From G963662905 sp965230045 (GTDB taxonomy: Bacteria > Bacteroidota > Bacteroidia > Bacteroidales > WRLA01), in the NCBI GenBank assembly GCA_965230045.1, contig OZ245940.1, positions 3,906,001-3,970,000 on the forward strand: a DNA stretch of 64,000 nucleotides, given 5' to 3'. This document shows positions 43,721 to 52,535 of this stretch, piece by piece. A model generated the notes under the pieces. It saw only the letters and a program-made list of their open reading frames with translations. It was not told where the DNA came from and did not search any database. The stretch's first letter is position 1. Each line of letters begins with the position of its first letter. A program made the position numbers and the translations under genes.

Positions 43721-44019
43721 ATCTATAGAGGTCAGTAAGCAGGTACATATTAGTTTTGGCAAATCATAAAAACGATAATGATTTGCTATTGAGTAACATA
43801 GATTTCGATGCCGAAGCTTCGGCATCGAAATGACCTTTTGTTGTGTTCAAGAGGCAAAGGCGGCGAGGACACAATAAAAAATATAAAATGAGTCCTCGCC
43901 GCCTTTGCACAAACAATTAATAAACAGTCATTTCGACGACCAGCGGGAGGAGAAATCTATTTATTCACGAGCATAAATCATTCTATGTACTTATCTACTG
44001 ACCTCTATAAATCTATTCC
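43714..44019. repeat. Nested palindromic element C between convergent genes
   Basis: The 36-base outer arms 43714-43749 and 43984-44019 are inverted copies identical at 30 positions (shared core TATAGAGGTCAGTA); all six differences are transitions. Inside are a perfect 30-base palindrome at 43802-43831 (half ATTTCGATGCCGAAG), a 17-bp perfect stem GCAAAGGCGGCGAGGAC (43854-43870) with 43892-43908, and GTCATTTCG near 43927 mirrored by CGAAATGAC near 43826. The stem is the same as in element B except for one paired change. The stop codons of both flanking genes lie in the outer arms. Non-coding; may serve as a two-way terminator. Confidence 0.85.
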
Positions 44020-44960
44020 TGAAAAGTTGTATCGAAAAAGCCGTAGATCCTGCACATAAACTCTTCGGTATGCTTATGGTGAAAATGGGTGTGGTTCAGA
44101 TTTTCTTTCCAAATAAATTTTGGCTCATTGGCATTTTCAAATAACTCGATATAATCCTGTGGATTGACAACCTTATCGTCCAATGCAGCAAAAATATAAA
44201 CCGGACAGTGTACCCGTTCCATAAAATGAAGCGGGGCGATACTGTCGAGACAGGTATCGATCAGGTTTTCCACTTGCCTGATTTTCAAATCGAGAAAAGG
44301 AAATTTCGGGAAAAGCGTATAAAGTTCATGTTTGTATTCAATACTGGACTGCACCGATTTTGGCGGACAATCGGCGATTACGGCATCCACATCGCTATTG
44401 TGAGCAGCCGCAAGCAAGGCAATGCTCCCGCCCATGCTCCGCCCAAAAATCCCGATTTTGCGCGCACCTTCCTTTTTTGCAAAATCAATGCATTCCAAAA
44501 CCTGATGGACACTGGTTTTGCCATAATCCGTATAAAGATGCGCTGTATCAAGGCCGTGGGCAGCAAGCACCGGAATAAGCACATTATATCCGTCCACCTG
44601 AAAATGCCGGCCCAAACCAAAAAGAGCAAACCGGCATTCGCGCTTGCCGTGCACCATAATGATCCACTCATCGCTCGCTGCATTCAACTCCAAAACCTCA
44701 AAGCGGTTTGCCCCGGAACCCAAAAAATAAAATGCTGTGGAATCGATGCCATAATTTTCAATGATCCCCTGTTTCTGATACTGAATCGGCGTATTGCATT
44801 TTTCATTGCGCTGTGACGGACTGTTGATCAAAAATTGATGTGCAAAACTTTTTGGATATTGAATAAAAAAGTAATAGGACGCATACAGCAAAACTCCTGC
44901 CAGCATAATGAGCAAGAGTTTTGCATACTTCTTTAAGTGAGTTGTTATTCCGTTTAACAT
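44013..44960 (-). CDS. Membrane-anchored alpha/beta hydrolase
   Basis: A 315-residue protein with one N-terminal membrane segment (about 15-32) and an alpha/beta hydrolase domain outside. The nucleophile elbow is GRSMGG (about 173-178, Ser175); the oxyanion strand is WIIMVHGKRECR; the acid is likely in FAALDDKVVNP and the base in NHTHFHHKH near the end. This is the BAAT/peptidase S9-like branch of serine hydrolases. The ATG at 44960 is chosen over the TTG at 44975. It is 24 bases downstream of the acyltransferase gene, on the same strand. The TAG stop lies in the right arm of element C. Substrate unknown; polysaccharide de-acylation is possible. Confidence 0.75.
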   Translation of the reverse strand: MLNGITTHLKKYAKLLLIMLAGVLLYASYYFFIQYPKSFAHQFLINSPSQRNEKCNTPIQYQKQGIIENYGIDSTAFYFLGSGANRFEVLELNAASDEWIIMVHGKRECRFALFGLGRHFQVDGYNVLIPVLAAHGLDTAHLYTDYGKTSVHQVLECIDFAKKEGARKIGIFGRSMGGSIALLAAAHNSDVDAVIADCPPKSVQSSIEYKHELYTLFPKFPFLDLKIRQVENLIDTCLDSIAPLHFMERVHCPVYIFAALDDKVVNPQDYIELFENANEPKFIWKENLNHTHFHHKHTEEFMCRIYGFFDTTFQE

Positions 44961-44984
44961 CCTTGTTGAAAACAATTTATCATT

Positions 44985-46199
44985 CTAATTCTTCTCTTTG
45001 TTCCAGGCAATCTTCCGTGAACTCTTAATAACTTCAAATTTACCTTTAAGCTTAAGGAAATATCGTTCAAAATAATTGAAAGACAGATGCGAGAAGAAGA
45101 GGGTCAGAGCAATCACTGCTACATATATTATGATATTGAATGCCCATAAATTAGTTTCCAGCCCATAGTAAAACAGTACATTCATCACCAGAATAATAAA
45201 AATATTGTGGAAAAGGTAAATACCATAGGAGATATTTCCCAGGTGATTCATCCAGGGATGTTCCAGTTTTACAGGGAATTTTGGATTAGTCGAAATATTG
45301 AGCAGCAGGAAGGTGGAGACAATTCCTTCAAAGAAACCATGGAAATAAAAATCAACTTCCACAAAGAAACTTCCAAAAAACAGGAATACTACAATTGCTA
45401 TGACATATTTATTATAAACAAAATTGAGGATCTTGCTTTTTTCTTCGATGAAAATATATGCAGCCAAAGCACCCAGGGCAATTTGCTCCACAGCAAATAT
45501 TTCCCAAAAGCTCAAGACAGTACCAAACTGTTTTTGCGAAATAAAGGGAATAGAGAGCATATCCCAGTTAGCTTTAATAAACCGAATAGCCGCCTCACCA
45601 AACTCCTTACCAATGATTACAAAAAGAACCATGGGCAGGAAATACCGTTTAAACCACTTGGTCATACTTGGCCAAAGCAGATAGAACTGCTCCTGGACAC
45701 CGATTGACCAAAGCTGGCTCAAACCGGGCACAGGCGGCCACATAAAACGGGCAAAATTGGCAAACATAAACAGGTAGAGAATAAACTTTTTCCAATAAGA
45801 CACTTCCACAATATCATTAAATGGTGTTGGTCCGTATCCATGGCTGCAATGATGGCAGGTAAGGTGGTTGAAATAGGGCAAAATCAGAAGGGAAAACAGC
45901 ACAATAACAATATAAAGCGGCCAGACCCTCAGGTTTCTTCTGATGTGGAATTTCTTTGTATCAAGGGTGCCCGTTTTTTTGATTTCTGCCAGAAATAAAT
46001 AGGTAATTAAAAACCCGGAAAGAACGAAAAAAATAATTCGTCCCTTGTGTCCAATATTATCGACGATAATATTATTCCAAACACTGGGGACATTCATCCA
46101 AAATTTTGACTGCTCTATATGATGGAAAATTACGGAGAAAGCAGCAATGAAACGGATGCCGTTCATGCCCGGGAAATAAACCTTCTTGATCTGCGCCAT
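44985..46199 (-). CDS. Acyltransferase 3 family membrane protein (OafA/YrhL-like)
   Basis: A 404-residue inner-membrane acyltransferase with ten or so helices. Family marks: FPGMNGIRFIAAFSVIFHH (with the catalytic-type histidine pair), FFVLSGFLITYLFL, RRNLRVWPLY, LWSIGVQEQFYLLWP and NISYGIYLFHNIF. Such enzymes O-acylate surface polysaccharides using acyl-CoA. Given the surrounding genes it probably acetylates the exopolysaccharide. It has a promoter at 46226-46254 and is followed by the hydrolase gene. Confidence 0.88.
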   Translation of the reverse strand: MAQIKKVYFPGMNGIRFIAAFSVIFHHIEQSKFWMNVPSVWNNIIVDNIGHKGRIIFFVLSGFLITYLFLAEIKKTGTLDTKKFHIRRNLRVWPLYIVIVLFSLLILPYFNHLTCHHCSHGYGPTPFNDIVEVSYWKKFILYLFMFANFARFMWPPVPGLSQLWSIGVQEQFYLLWPSMTKWFKRYFLPMVLFVIIGKEFGEAAIRFIKANWDMLSIPFISQKQFGTVLSFWEIFAVEQIALGALAAYIFIEEKSKILNFVYNKYVIAIVVFLFFGSFFVEVDFYFHGFFEGIVSTFLLLNISTNPKFPVKLEHPWMNHLGNISYGIYLFHNIFIILVMNVLFYYGLETNLWAFNIIIYVAVIALTLFFSHLSFNYFERYFLKLKGKFEVIKSSRKIAWNKEKN

Positions 46200-46225
46200 T
46201 TTTCTGTCCTTTGGTTTCTTCCGAG

Positions 46226-46254
46226 CAAATATAGCCTTTTCTCGCTATTAGCAA
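46226..46254 (-). promoter_or_regulatory. Promoter of the acyltransferase gene
   Basis: On the minus strand TATATTTG (46226-46233) lies 27 bases before the ATG, with TTG at 46252-46254 and an 18-base spacer. Confidence 0.65.
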
Positions 46255-46395
46255 ACTGCTGTGAAGGCCAATATTCAACCTTTGTGCGAATTTCCTAATA
46301 ATCATGAAAGGAATTATTATTATATTTATACTCAAAAACCTAATAAACTATGCTAATGAACATTGTATTGCCCTTATATACTATAAACACTTTCT

Positions 46396-47331
46396 ATGCT
46401 TGCTAAAACACGCCTCAAAAATTACCCATTGGTATCCATTGTTTCGGTGAATTACAATCATTCCGAAGCAACAAGCGAGATGCTCGAAAGCCTGGAGCGC
46501 ATCAGCTATCCAAATATTGAAGTAATTGTTGTGGATAATGCCAGCCCGGATGATGACCCGACAAAACTCAAAGAAAAGCACCCCAATTTAATCCTCATTG
46601 AAAATCCGATTAATTATGGTTTTGCCGCCGGAAACAATTTTGGCATTATGCGTGCCCGGGGGAAATACGTCCTCTTCCTCAATAACGATACTGTCGTTAA
46701 AGAAGATTTTCTGGAACCCTTGGTCAAAAAAATGGAAGAGAATCCAAACATAGGGGCGGTAAGCCCGAAAATCAGGTTTTATTATGAACCCGAGCAAATC
46801 CAGTATGCAGGCTATACCCCCATCAATCCCGTTACCACAAGGAATTTTGCCATTGGTTTTAAGGAATTTGACAAAGGGCAGTACGATGAGGACAAACCCA
46901 CAGCCTATGCACACGGAGCTGCGATGATGATCCCCATGGAGGTAATCCGGAAAATCGGGATGATGTCCTATACTTTTTTCCTCTATTATGAGGAAGCCGA
47001 CTGGTGCGAGCGCATCAAAAAAGCCGGTTATGAAATCCATTATGTGCACGATTCGCTGGTGATGCACAAAGAATCGGTTTCTACCGGCAAACAAAGCCCG
47101 ATGAAAATCTATTATCAAAACCGCAACCGAATCGTTTTTATGCGCAGGAATATTGAAGGGAAACATTTCTGGATGGCACTGGCCTATCAATTATTTGTGG
47201 CGATACCAAAAAACAGCCTCAGCCACCTGATCCGTGGCCGGATACGTTATTTTTATGCGTATATTCGCGCTATAGGCTGGAACATCCGCCATATTTTCAG
47301 CAAAGAGATACACGAAAACCCAATGTTATAA
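46396..47331 (+). CDS. Family 2 glycosyltransferase (rhamnosyltransferase-like)
   Basis: A 311-residue GT2 enzyme without membrane helices. Marks: VSIVSVNYNHSEATSEMLES at the nucleotide-binding start, VIVVDNASPD, NYGFAAGNNFGIMRARG, the metal-binding FLNNDTVV, and a late YEEADWCERIKKAGY acceptor-side motif, as in WbbL-type rhamnosyltransferases. It would add a sugar to the lipid-linked repeat unit. Start is ATG 46396. It is followed after 11 bases by a second glycosyltransferase. Confidence 0.88.
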   Translation: MLAKTRLKNYPLVSIVSVNYNHSEATSEMLESLERISYPNIEVIVVDNASPDDDPTKLKEKHPNLILIENPINYGFAAGNNFGIMRARGKYVLFLNNDTVVKEDFLEPLVKKMEENPNIGAVSPKIRFYYEPEQIQYAGYTPINPVTTRNFAIGFKEFDKGQYDEDKPTAYAHGAAMMIPMEVIRKIGMMSYTFFLYYEEADWCERIKKAGYEIHYVHDSLVMHKESVSTGKQSPMKIYYQNRNRIVFMRRNIEGKHFWMALAYQLFVAIPKNSLSHLIRGRIRYFYAYIRAIGWNIRHIFSKEIHENPML

Positions 47332-47342
47332 AAGACCTAAAT

Positions 47343-48557
47343 ATGGATACATTTATACTCAGCAGTACTATTCTTCAATATATTTTGCTCATTCTCTTTG
47401 GAATAGCGACACTTTACATCTTTATTTTCGCTTTTGGCGGTATTTTTCCTCATCGCCTGCGCAAACCCAAAGACGATAAAAAACGCAAATTTGCCGTGCT
47501 TATTCCCGGCTACAAAGAAGATCAGGTAATTATCGATGTTGCTTCCGAAGCCCTGAAGCAGGATTATCCCCGGGAAGCTTTTGATGTCGTTATAATCGCC
47601 GACAGCTTTCAGCAGCACACACTCGACAAGCTGAAAGAAATGCCCCTGAAGCTGATCGAGGTCAGTTTTGAAAAAAGCACCAAATCGAAAGCGCTGAACA
47701 AAGCCATGGAAGAATTACCAGAGGATTACGAAATTGCTTTGGTTTTGGATGCCGATAATGTGATGGAAGAGGACTTCCTGAGCAAAATGAACGATTCTTT
47801 TGCAGCCGGATATTCAGCTGTTCAGGGACATCGCGTGGCGAAAAACATGAACACAAGCATGGCCGTTCTGGATGCCGTAAGCGAAGAAATCAACAACCAT
47901 ATTTTCCGGAAAGGGCACCGTGTACTGGGCCTTTCTTCGGCCATTATTGGTTCGGGCATGGCTTTCGAATATCTGTTTTTCAAAAATATGATGAAAGAAA
48001 TCAAAGCCATTGGTGGTTTTGATAAAGAAATTGAGCTTAAGATGCTCAAAGAGCGGCATAAGATCGAATATCTGGAAAATGCTTTGGTCTATGACGAAAA
48101 AGTACAAAAAGAAGAAGTCTTCAGCAATCAAAGAAGGCGCTGGCTATCAGCACAGTTTCATTATTTCCGCAAGGATTTCCTAACATCGCTCTGGCATATG
48201 ATCAGCCGTGGCAATGTGGATTATTTTGATAAAGCTTTCCAGTTTATCCAACCTCCGCGCGTATTGCTGCTGGGGCTTTTGAGCGTTTTGGCAGTCCTTT
48301 TCCTGCTCCTCAATTATTTTACGGGCAGCCCGGAAATCCTGAGCATCTACTGGCTGATTGTATGGGGATTATGTATCCTCAGCTTTTTCCTCTCCATTCC
48401 CGGGAAATTTTACAAAGGTCAAACCCTGAAAGCAGTTTTGAGCCTGCCCAGAGGAATGTTCCTGATGCTTATGAGCATGCTGCGAACAAAAGGCGCCAAC
48501 AAAAAATTCATACATACGCAACACGGTACAATTGACAATAACCCAAAATCCAAATAA
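47343..48557 (+). CDS. Membrane glycosyltransferase, family 2, processive-type
   Basis: A 404-residue protein with an N-terminal membrane helix (about 8-30), a GT2 domain (about 45-290) and two or three C-terminal helices (about 300-370). Conserved pieces: FAVLIPGYKED, VVIIADSF, ALVLDADNVM (the DxD-like motif), and NQRRRWLSAQ, the Q/RxxRW-like motif of cellulose/hyaluronan-synthase-like enzymes. It is therefore a membrane-bound, possibly processive glycosyltransferase. It sits 2 bases before the asparagine-synthetase-like gene, and both are probably cotranscribed with the GT2 gene upstream. Confidence 0.85.
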   Translation: MDTFILSSTILQYILLILFGIATLYIFIFAFGGIFPHRLRKPKDDKKRKFAVLIPGYKEDQVIIDVASEALKQDYPREAFDVVIIADSFQQHTLDKLKEMPLKLIEVSFEKSTKSKALNKAMEELPEDYEIALVLDADNVMEEDFLSKMNDSFAAGYSAVQGHRVAKNMNTSMAVLDAVSEEINNHIFRKGHRVLGLSSAIIGSGMAFEYLFFKNMMKEIKAIGGFDKEIELKMLKERHKIEYLENALVYDEKVQKEEVFSNQRRRWLSAQFHYFRKDFLTSLWHMISRGNVDYFDKAFQFIQPPRVLLLGLLSVLAVLFLLLNYFTGSPEILSIYWLIVWGLCILSFFLSIPGKFYKGQTLKAVLSLPRGMFLMLMSMLRTKGANKKFIHTQHGTIDNNPKSK

Positions 48558-48559
48558 TT

Positions 48560-50398
48560 ATGTTATTCAGCGGCTTTTTCGATCCGGAAATAAAAATTCA
48601 AGACCAACTGCTTGAGAAGCAGAATGATGTCCAATTTCATGATAATCTGGCTTGGGATACCAAACCGGTCATGGTCAGTTCCGATCAGTACCATTTGTTT
48701 TTCTGGGGCAGTGTGTACAACATCCCCCAACTGTGCAAAATAGCCAATATCCACGAAGAAAACAGCTATGAAGCCCTGCTGGAATACCTTCTGCGCAAAG
48801 GCAAACAAGGCGTGGGCATGATGGATGGTGAATTTACATTTATCATGATCAGCCCAAATGAAACCAATATCGTGCGCGACCGGCATGGTGCAGGCCCTCA
48901 GGTTTATCATAACGAACGTTTCTTTGGTGCTTTTTTGAAAAACCTGCTCGATTTCAAAGGATTTGACGCCAGGCCACGAACCGAATCCCTGCTGACATTC
49001 CTCGGAATTGGCTACTCCCCTGCCCCATTGGCATCGCTCGAAGGCGTGCGCAAACAACCCGCAGGAACTGTGCTCACCTGGAAACAAAACCAGCTGAGCT
49101 TAGAATATCTCTGCGATTTCAACGATTTCAAAAAAAATTACGGCACACTCAAACTCAGCGAAGAAGAAGCCACAAAAGAATACCAACGACTACATCTCGA
49201 TGCTGTGAAAAGACGTACCACCGGCAAAAAATCAGTTGGTTTATTGCTGAGCGGCGGGTATGACAGCGGCGGAAATATTGATGCACTTCGTGAAGTTTAT
49301 GATGGAAAAGCCTACTCTTTTTCTATTGGCTTTAAAAATAATCCGTGGACGGAACTGCCTTTGGCCAAACTGATGTCAGAGGTTTATAAAACCGAACATT
49401 TCGAATACGAAATCGACGGCAGCGAGATTTTTAATTTGCCCGAAATTGTGGACTATCTTGGTGATCCTTTCCAGGAAGGAGGCCTGATGGTGAATTATAC
49501 CGCCATGAAACTGGTGCAGGAAAATGCCGCACCCGAAATCATCCTCGGTGGAGATGGCAATGACCAGCATTTTGGTACGGCCGGCAAAGAACTTGCCATG
49601 CACTGGCGACTGAAAGGCCAGCATATGCAACCGCTCCAAAGAACATTTGCCTGTATGGCCAAAATGCCGATGTTCAATAAAGACAACATCCTCTTCCGGA
49701 TGAATTTCCACAACGAAAAAATCCTGAACATCCAGCAAAGCGATAATTTCGGTTTTAAACAACATGAACTGGCTTCCATGATTCTGCCGGAACACAAAGT
49801 CCCCAAACATTCCTATCTGGAGCATGTTCCGAAAAACTTCAATTCTTTTGAAGATTTCTACATGACGCACAATTATCTGGGCGATATCCGTCAGGTAATT
49901 GATGAAGTCATCCTTTTCAAAGCATCCAAAATGGCACAGCATTTTAATAATAATCTCACATTCCCTTATATGGATGCACATGTGTATGATTTCCTGAAAA
50001 AGCTCGACCAGCCGCTCAAGTGCAAAGGAAGCCTGGAAGATATCGCAGCAGGAAAAGGCATTACTAAGTTCCTGCATAAAAATTATCTGAAAGAACGCTT
50101 GCCCAACGAAATCACAGACCGCAAAAAACAGGGCGGTTTTGCCCCGCTTCCGCTTTTCTTCCAGGATGACGCAAGGCGCAAACAATTACGCAGCTTCATC
50201 GAAAATTCGGATGCAGCAAAAAGCCTGTTCAAACCCGCGCGCCTGAAGAAATTCTTAGATAATTACGACAAGCAGGCCGGAAGCGATGGATATTGGTTCT
50301 GGTATAAGCAAGTACAGGCATTCCGCTATTTCAACCTGCTGGCGCTGAGTGTTTGGTGGGAACGTTTTATCAACAACAAAATGCCGGAATTAGGATAA
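48560..50398 (+). CDS. Asparagine-synthetase-like amidotransferase lacking the glutaminase cysteine
   Basis: A 612-residue AsnB-type protein. The N-terminal Ntn-hydrolase domain is present (SGFFDPEIKIQDQ, then GMMDGEFTFIMISP and IVRDRHGAGPQVYH), but residue 2 is Leu, not the catalytic Cys, so glutamine cannot be cleaved. The synthetase domain has the PP-loop LLSGGYDSGG (about 228-237) and ILGGDGNDQHFG. Such enzymes in polysaccharide clusters amidate uronic acids or act with ammonia or another amine; here the acceptor is unknown. It follows a glycosyltransferase by 2 bases. The next gene is separated by a repeat-containing promoter region. Confidence 0.82.
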   Translation: MLFSGFFDPEIKIQDQLLEKQNDVQFHDNLAWDTKPVMVSSDQYHLFFWGSVYNIPQLCKIANIHEENSYEALLEYLLRKGKQGVGMMDGEFTFIMISPNETNIVRDRHGAGPQVYHNERFFGAFLKNLLDFKGFDARPRTESLLTFLGIGYSPAPLASLEGVRKQPAGTVLTWKQNQLSLEYLCDFNDFKKNYGTLKLSEEEATKEYQRLHLDAVKRRTTGKKSVGLLLSGGYDSGGNIDALREVYDGKAYSFSIGFKNNPWTELPLAKLMSEVYKTEHFEYEIDGSEIFNLPEIVDYLGDPFQEGGLMVNYTAMKLVQENAAPEIILGGDGNDQHFGTAGKELAMHWRLKGQHMQPLQRTFACMAKMPMFNKDNILFRMNFHNEKILNIQQSDNFGFKQHELASMILPEHKVPKHSYLEHVPKNFNSFEDFYMTHNYLGDIRQVIDEVILFKASKMAQHFNNNLTFPYMDAHVYDFLKKLDQPLKCKGSLEDIAAGKGITKFLHKNYLKERLPNEITDRKKQGGFAPLPLFFQDDARRKQLRSFIENSDAAKSLFKPARLKKFLDNYDKQAGSDGYWFWYKQVQAFRYFNLLALSVWWERFINNKMPELG

Positions 50399-50404
50399 AA
50401 TCCC

Positions 50405-50497
50405 GATTTTGCATTATCCGTAAGGCATTTTTTATTGATTTTTGCATTGACTGTAAGGCAATTTTATAGTATTTTTGCATTATTGTCAATGCAAAAT
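50405..50497 (+). promoter_or_regulatory. Promoter with direct repeats and palindromes before the second DUF4143 ATPase
   Basis: Two imperfect direct repeats of about 32 bases start at 50405 and 50437; both contain TTTTGCATT, then GTAAGGCA and an AT-rich end. A third TTTTGCATT (50473-50481) pairs with AATGCAAAA (50488-50496) as a hairpin, and TTTTTGCATTGAC (50439-50451) is mirrored by GTCAATGCAAAAT (50485-50497). TTG (50447-50449) and TATTTTTG (50470-50477), 20 bases apart, form a promoter inside these repeats. Confidence 0.65.
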
Positions 50498-50505
50498 AAG
50501 TCAAT

Positions 50506-51699
50506 ATGCAGTCAATAGCAGAAAATTCAGCGAAAAAAATTCAGGAAGCCCCGATGCGTTTCAAGCGTTTCCTGATGAATGAGATTAATTGGGAACGTCG
50601 GCTTATTGCTGTAAAAGGAGCCCGTGGAAGCGGCAAAACCAGCCTGCTCCTACAATACCTGAAAGAATATCCTGCTGAAAAAGATGAAATATTGTATGCC
50701 AGTCTGGATCATATGTATTTCACGGAACACCGCTTAGTTGATTTTGCGGACAATTTTGTGAAAACCGGCGGAAAAATCCTTGTTTTGGATGAAGTCCACA
50801 AATATCCAAGCTGGTCGCGCGAGATCAAAAACATTTATGACAACTATTCCGGTTTAAAAATTATTTTCACCGGTTCATCAATTCTGGAAATTGATAAAGC
50901 GGATGCAGACCTGAGCCGCCGGGCAGTAGTTTATAATCTTCCTACTCTTTCATTACGCGAATACATCGAACTAAAATCAGACATCAAATCAGAAACCTAT
51001 ACACTCAACGACATCTTAAAACATCATAGGGATATCAGCCTGGAGTTGACACAAAAAATCAAGCCCATCAAAGAATTTAAAGCCTACCGGAAACAGGGAG
51101 CCTACCCCTATTTTATAGAAAGTGGCGCGGATTTTCTGCAACATCTTGAAAGAACCGTGGGACTGATCCTGGAAACGGATCTTCCCGCATTCACAGCTAT
51201 TGATTTTCAGTCGATTTATAAATTAAAACAACTGCTGATGATCCTGGCTGAGAGCGTTCCTTTCAAACCCAATATCACAAACCTGAACAAACGAAGCGGG
51301 ATTGGCAGGGATACTATTATCCGCTATTTCAATTATTTGGAACGTGCCGGTCTCATCCGCATGCTCGGCAGCAGCACCAAAGGAATGAGCCTTATGTCGA
51401 AACCTGAAAAAATATATATGGAAAATCCCAATCTGATTTATGCCCTTCAGGCTCAGAATGCCAATGTGGGAAATGTTCGGGAAACGTTTTTTTATAACCA
51501 GCTTTCCAATGCACATAAGCTGTCGTACCCGCAAAAAGGAGATTTTTTAATCGACGGGACATACCTGATTGAAGTCGGGGGCAAAAACAAAACGCAAAAG
51601 CAAATTGCCGGTTTGGAAAACAGCTTCATTGCTGCCGATGATATAGAGCATGGTTTCCGCAATCGGATTCCATTGTGGATGTTTGGGTTTCTGTATTGA
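50506..51699 (+). CDS. AAA-family ATPase with DUF4143 domain (second copy)
   Basis: A 397-residue AAA_14/DUF4143 ATPase, related in layout to the one at 15822 but clearly diverged in sequence. Walker A is GARGSGKTSLLLQ, Walker B is KILVLDEVHKYPSW, and the sensor region is IIFTGSSILEI. A winged-helix-like part (RSGIGRDTIIRYFNYLERAGLIRML) precedes the C-terminal DUF4143 region (FFYNQLSNAH, KGDFLIDGTYLIEVGGKNK), which has a nuclease-like D...E.GGK pattern. Function unknown. Single gene with a repeat-rich promoter, convergent with the Bat operon. Confidence 0.8.
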   Translation: MQSIAENSAKKIQEAPMRFKRFLMNEINWERRLIAVKGARGSGKTSLLLQYLKEYPAEKDEILYASLDHMYFTEHRLVDFADNFVKTGGKILVLDEVHKYPSWSREIKNIYDNYSGLKIIFTGSSILEIDKADADLSRRAVVYNLPTLSLREYIELKSDIKSETYTLNDILKHHRDISLELTQKIKPIKEFKAYRKQGAYPYFIESGADFLQHLERTVGLILETDLPAFTAIDFQSIYKLKQLLMILAESVPFKPNITNLNKRSGIGRDTIIRYFNYLERAGLIRMLGSSTKGMSLMSKPEKIYMENPNLIYALQAQNANVGNVRETFFYNQLSNAHKLSYPQKGDFLIDGTYLIEVGGKNKTQKQIAGLENSFIAADDIEHGFRNRIPLWMFGFLY

Positions 51700-51759
51700 A
51701 AAGCAGGAATTGCGACCCTACAAAAGCAAAGTGAGGAGAAACCCCCAACACAATCTCCA

Positions 51760-52518
51760 TTAAATCTCCTTCAAAGCATCCTTTTTCATCCAGCCCACGC
51801 TACCGTTGGCTATGCGGATTTTATACCACTGCCCAACCTGATCGACCAGCTCAACTTTTGCACCTTCGTGGAGCACAAAAAGGTCAACACTGCCTTCATC
51901 GGGTGAGCTTTTGATGGTAACCGAAGGATCAAAAACAATGGCGGTATTTTCGGTGCTTACGTCTTTATATTTCGATTGTGTCAAAGCCAGGCTCAGGCCA
52001 AAGAAGATCAAAAAAACCAATCCCGACCAAAAAGCCATTTTGCGCAAAGCAATCCGGCGCGATAAAAAGAAAATCCCTGCCAAAATGCACACCAAAGCAA
52101 GTAAAGCAATAGCCACAATCGCCCAGCTGTTGGCATCCAGTTGGTTTTCCAATTGCGCATACCAGCGGTCCAGGAACATCTCGGGAACGGCCTCGATTTT
52201 ATCTACGGTTTGATTCCGCGCCACATCAAGATTGTATTGAATATCTTCATCCGATGGCGCCAGTTTTTTAGCCTTTTCGTAGTACAAAATTGCCGAAGGA
52301 ATATCGCCGGCCTTAAAACAGGCATTGCCCATATTGAAATACAGGGCCGCGGATTCCATTCCGGCATCGATTACTTTCTGATAATCTGCAATGGCATCAT
52401 TATAAAGCTTGCGGTTGTATTTGGCTTCCGCAGAATCGGCCAAAGCGGCATAATCCTGTGCAAACAACATTGCCGGAAGCAGAAACAAAATCAGGAATAT
52501 ATTTTTAAGATTCTTCAT
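51760..52518 (-). CDS. batE: BatE: TPR and SH3-domain membrane protein
   Basis: The last gene of the Bat operon; 252 residues. Signal peptide to about 20; TPR repeats about 24-105 (YNDAIADYQKVIDAG, ALYFNMGNACFKAGDIPSAI, YYEKAKKLAPSDEDIQYNLD); two membrane helices about 130-180; and a bacterial SH3 domain at the end (VTIKSSPDEGSVDLFVLHEG, WYKIRIANGSVGWM). Bat proteins form a periplasm-facing complex implicated in aerotolerance and stress response. It starts 17 bases after the batD stop. Confidence 0.85.
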   Translation of the reverse strand: MKNLKNIFLILFLLPAMLFAQDYAALADSAEAKYNRKLYNDAIADYQKVIDAGMESAALYFNMGNACFKAGDIPSAILYYEKAKKLAPSDEDIQYNLDVARNQTVDKIEAVPEMFLDRWYAQLENQLDANSWAIVAIALLALVCILAGIFFLSRRIALRKMAFWSGLVFLIFFGLSLALTQSKYKDVSTENTAIVFDPSVTIKSSPDEGSVDLFVLHEGAKVELVDQVGQWYKIRIANGSVGWMKKDALKEI

Positions 52519-52535
52519 CTGTTTAATTTTTAAAA

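Noticed and set aside
49376..50185. Long minus-strand frame of 269 codons
   Set aside because: Antisense shadow of the asparagine-synthetase-like gene.
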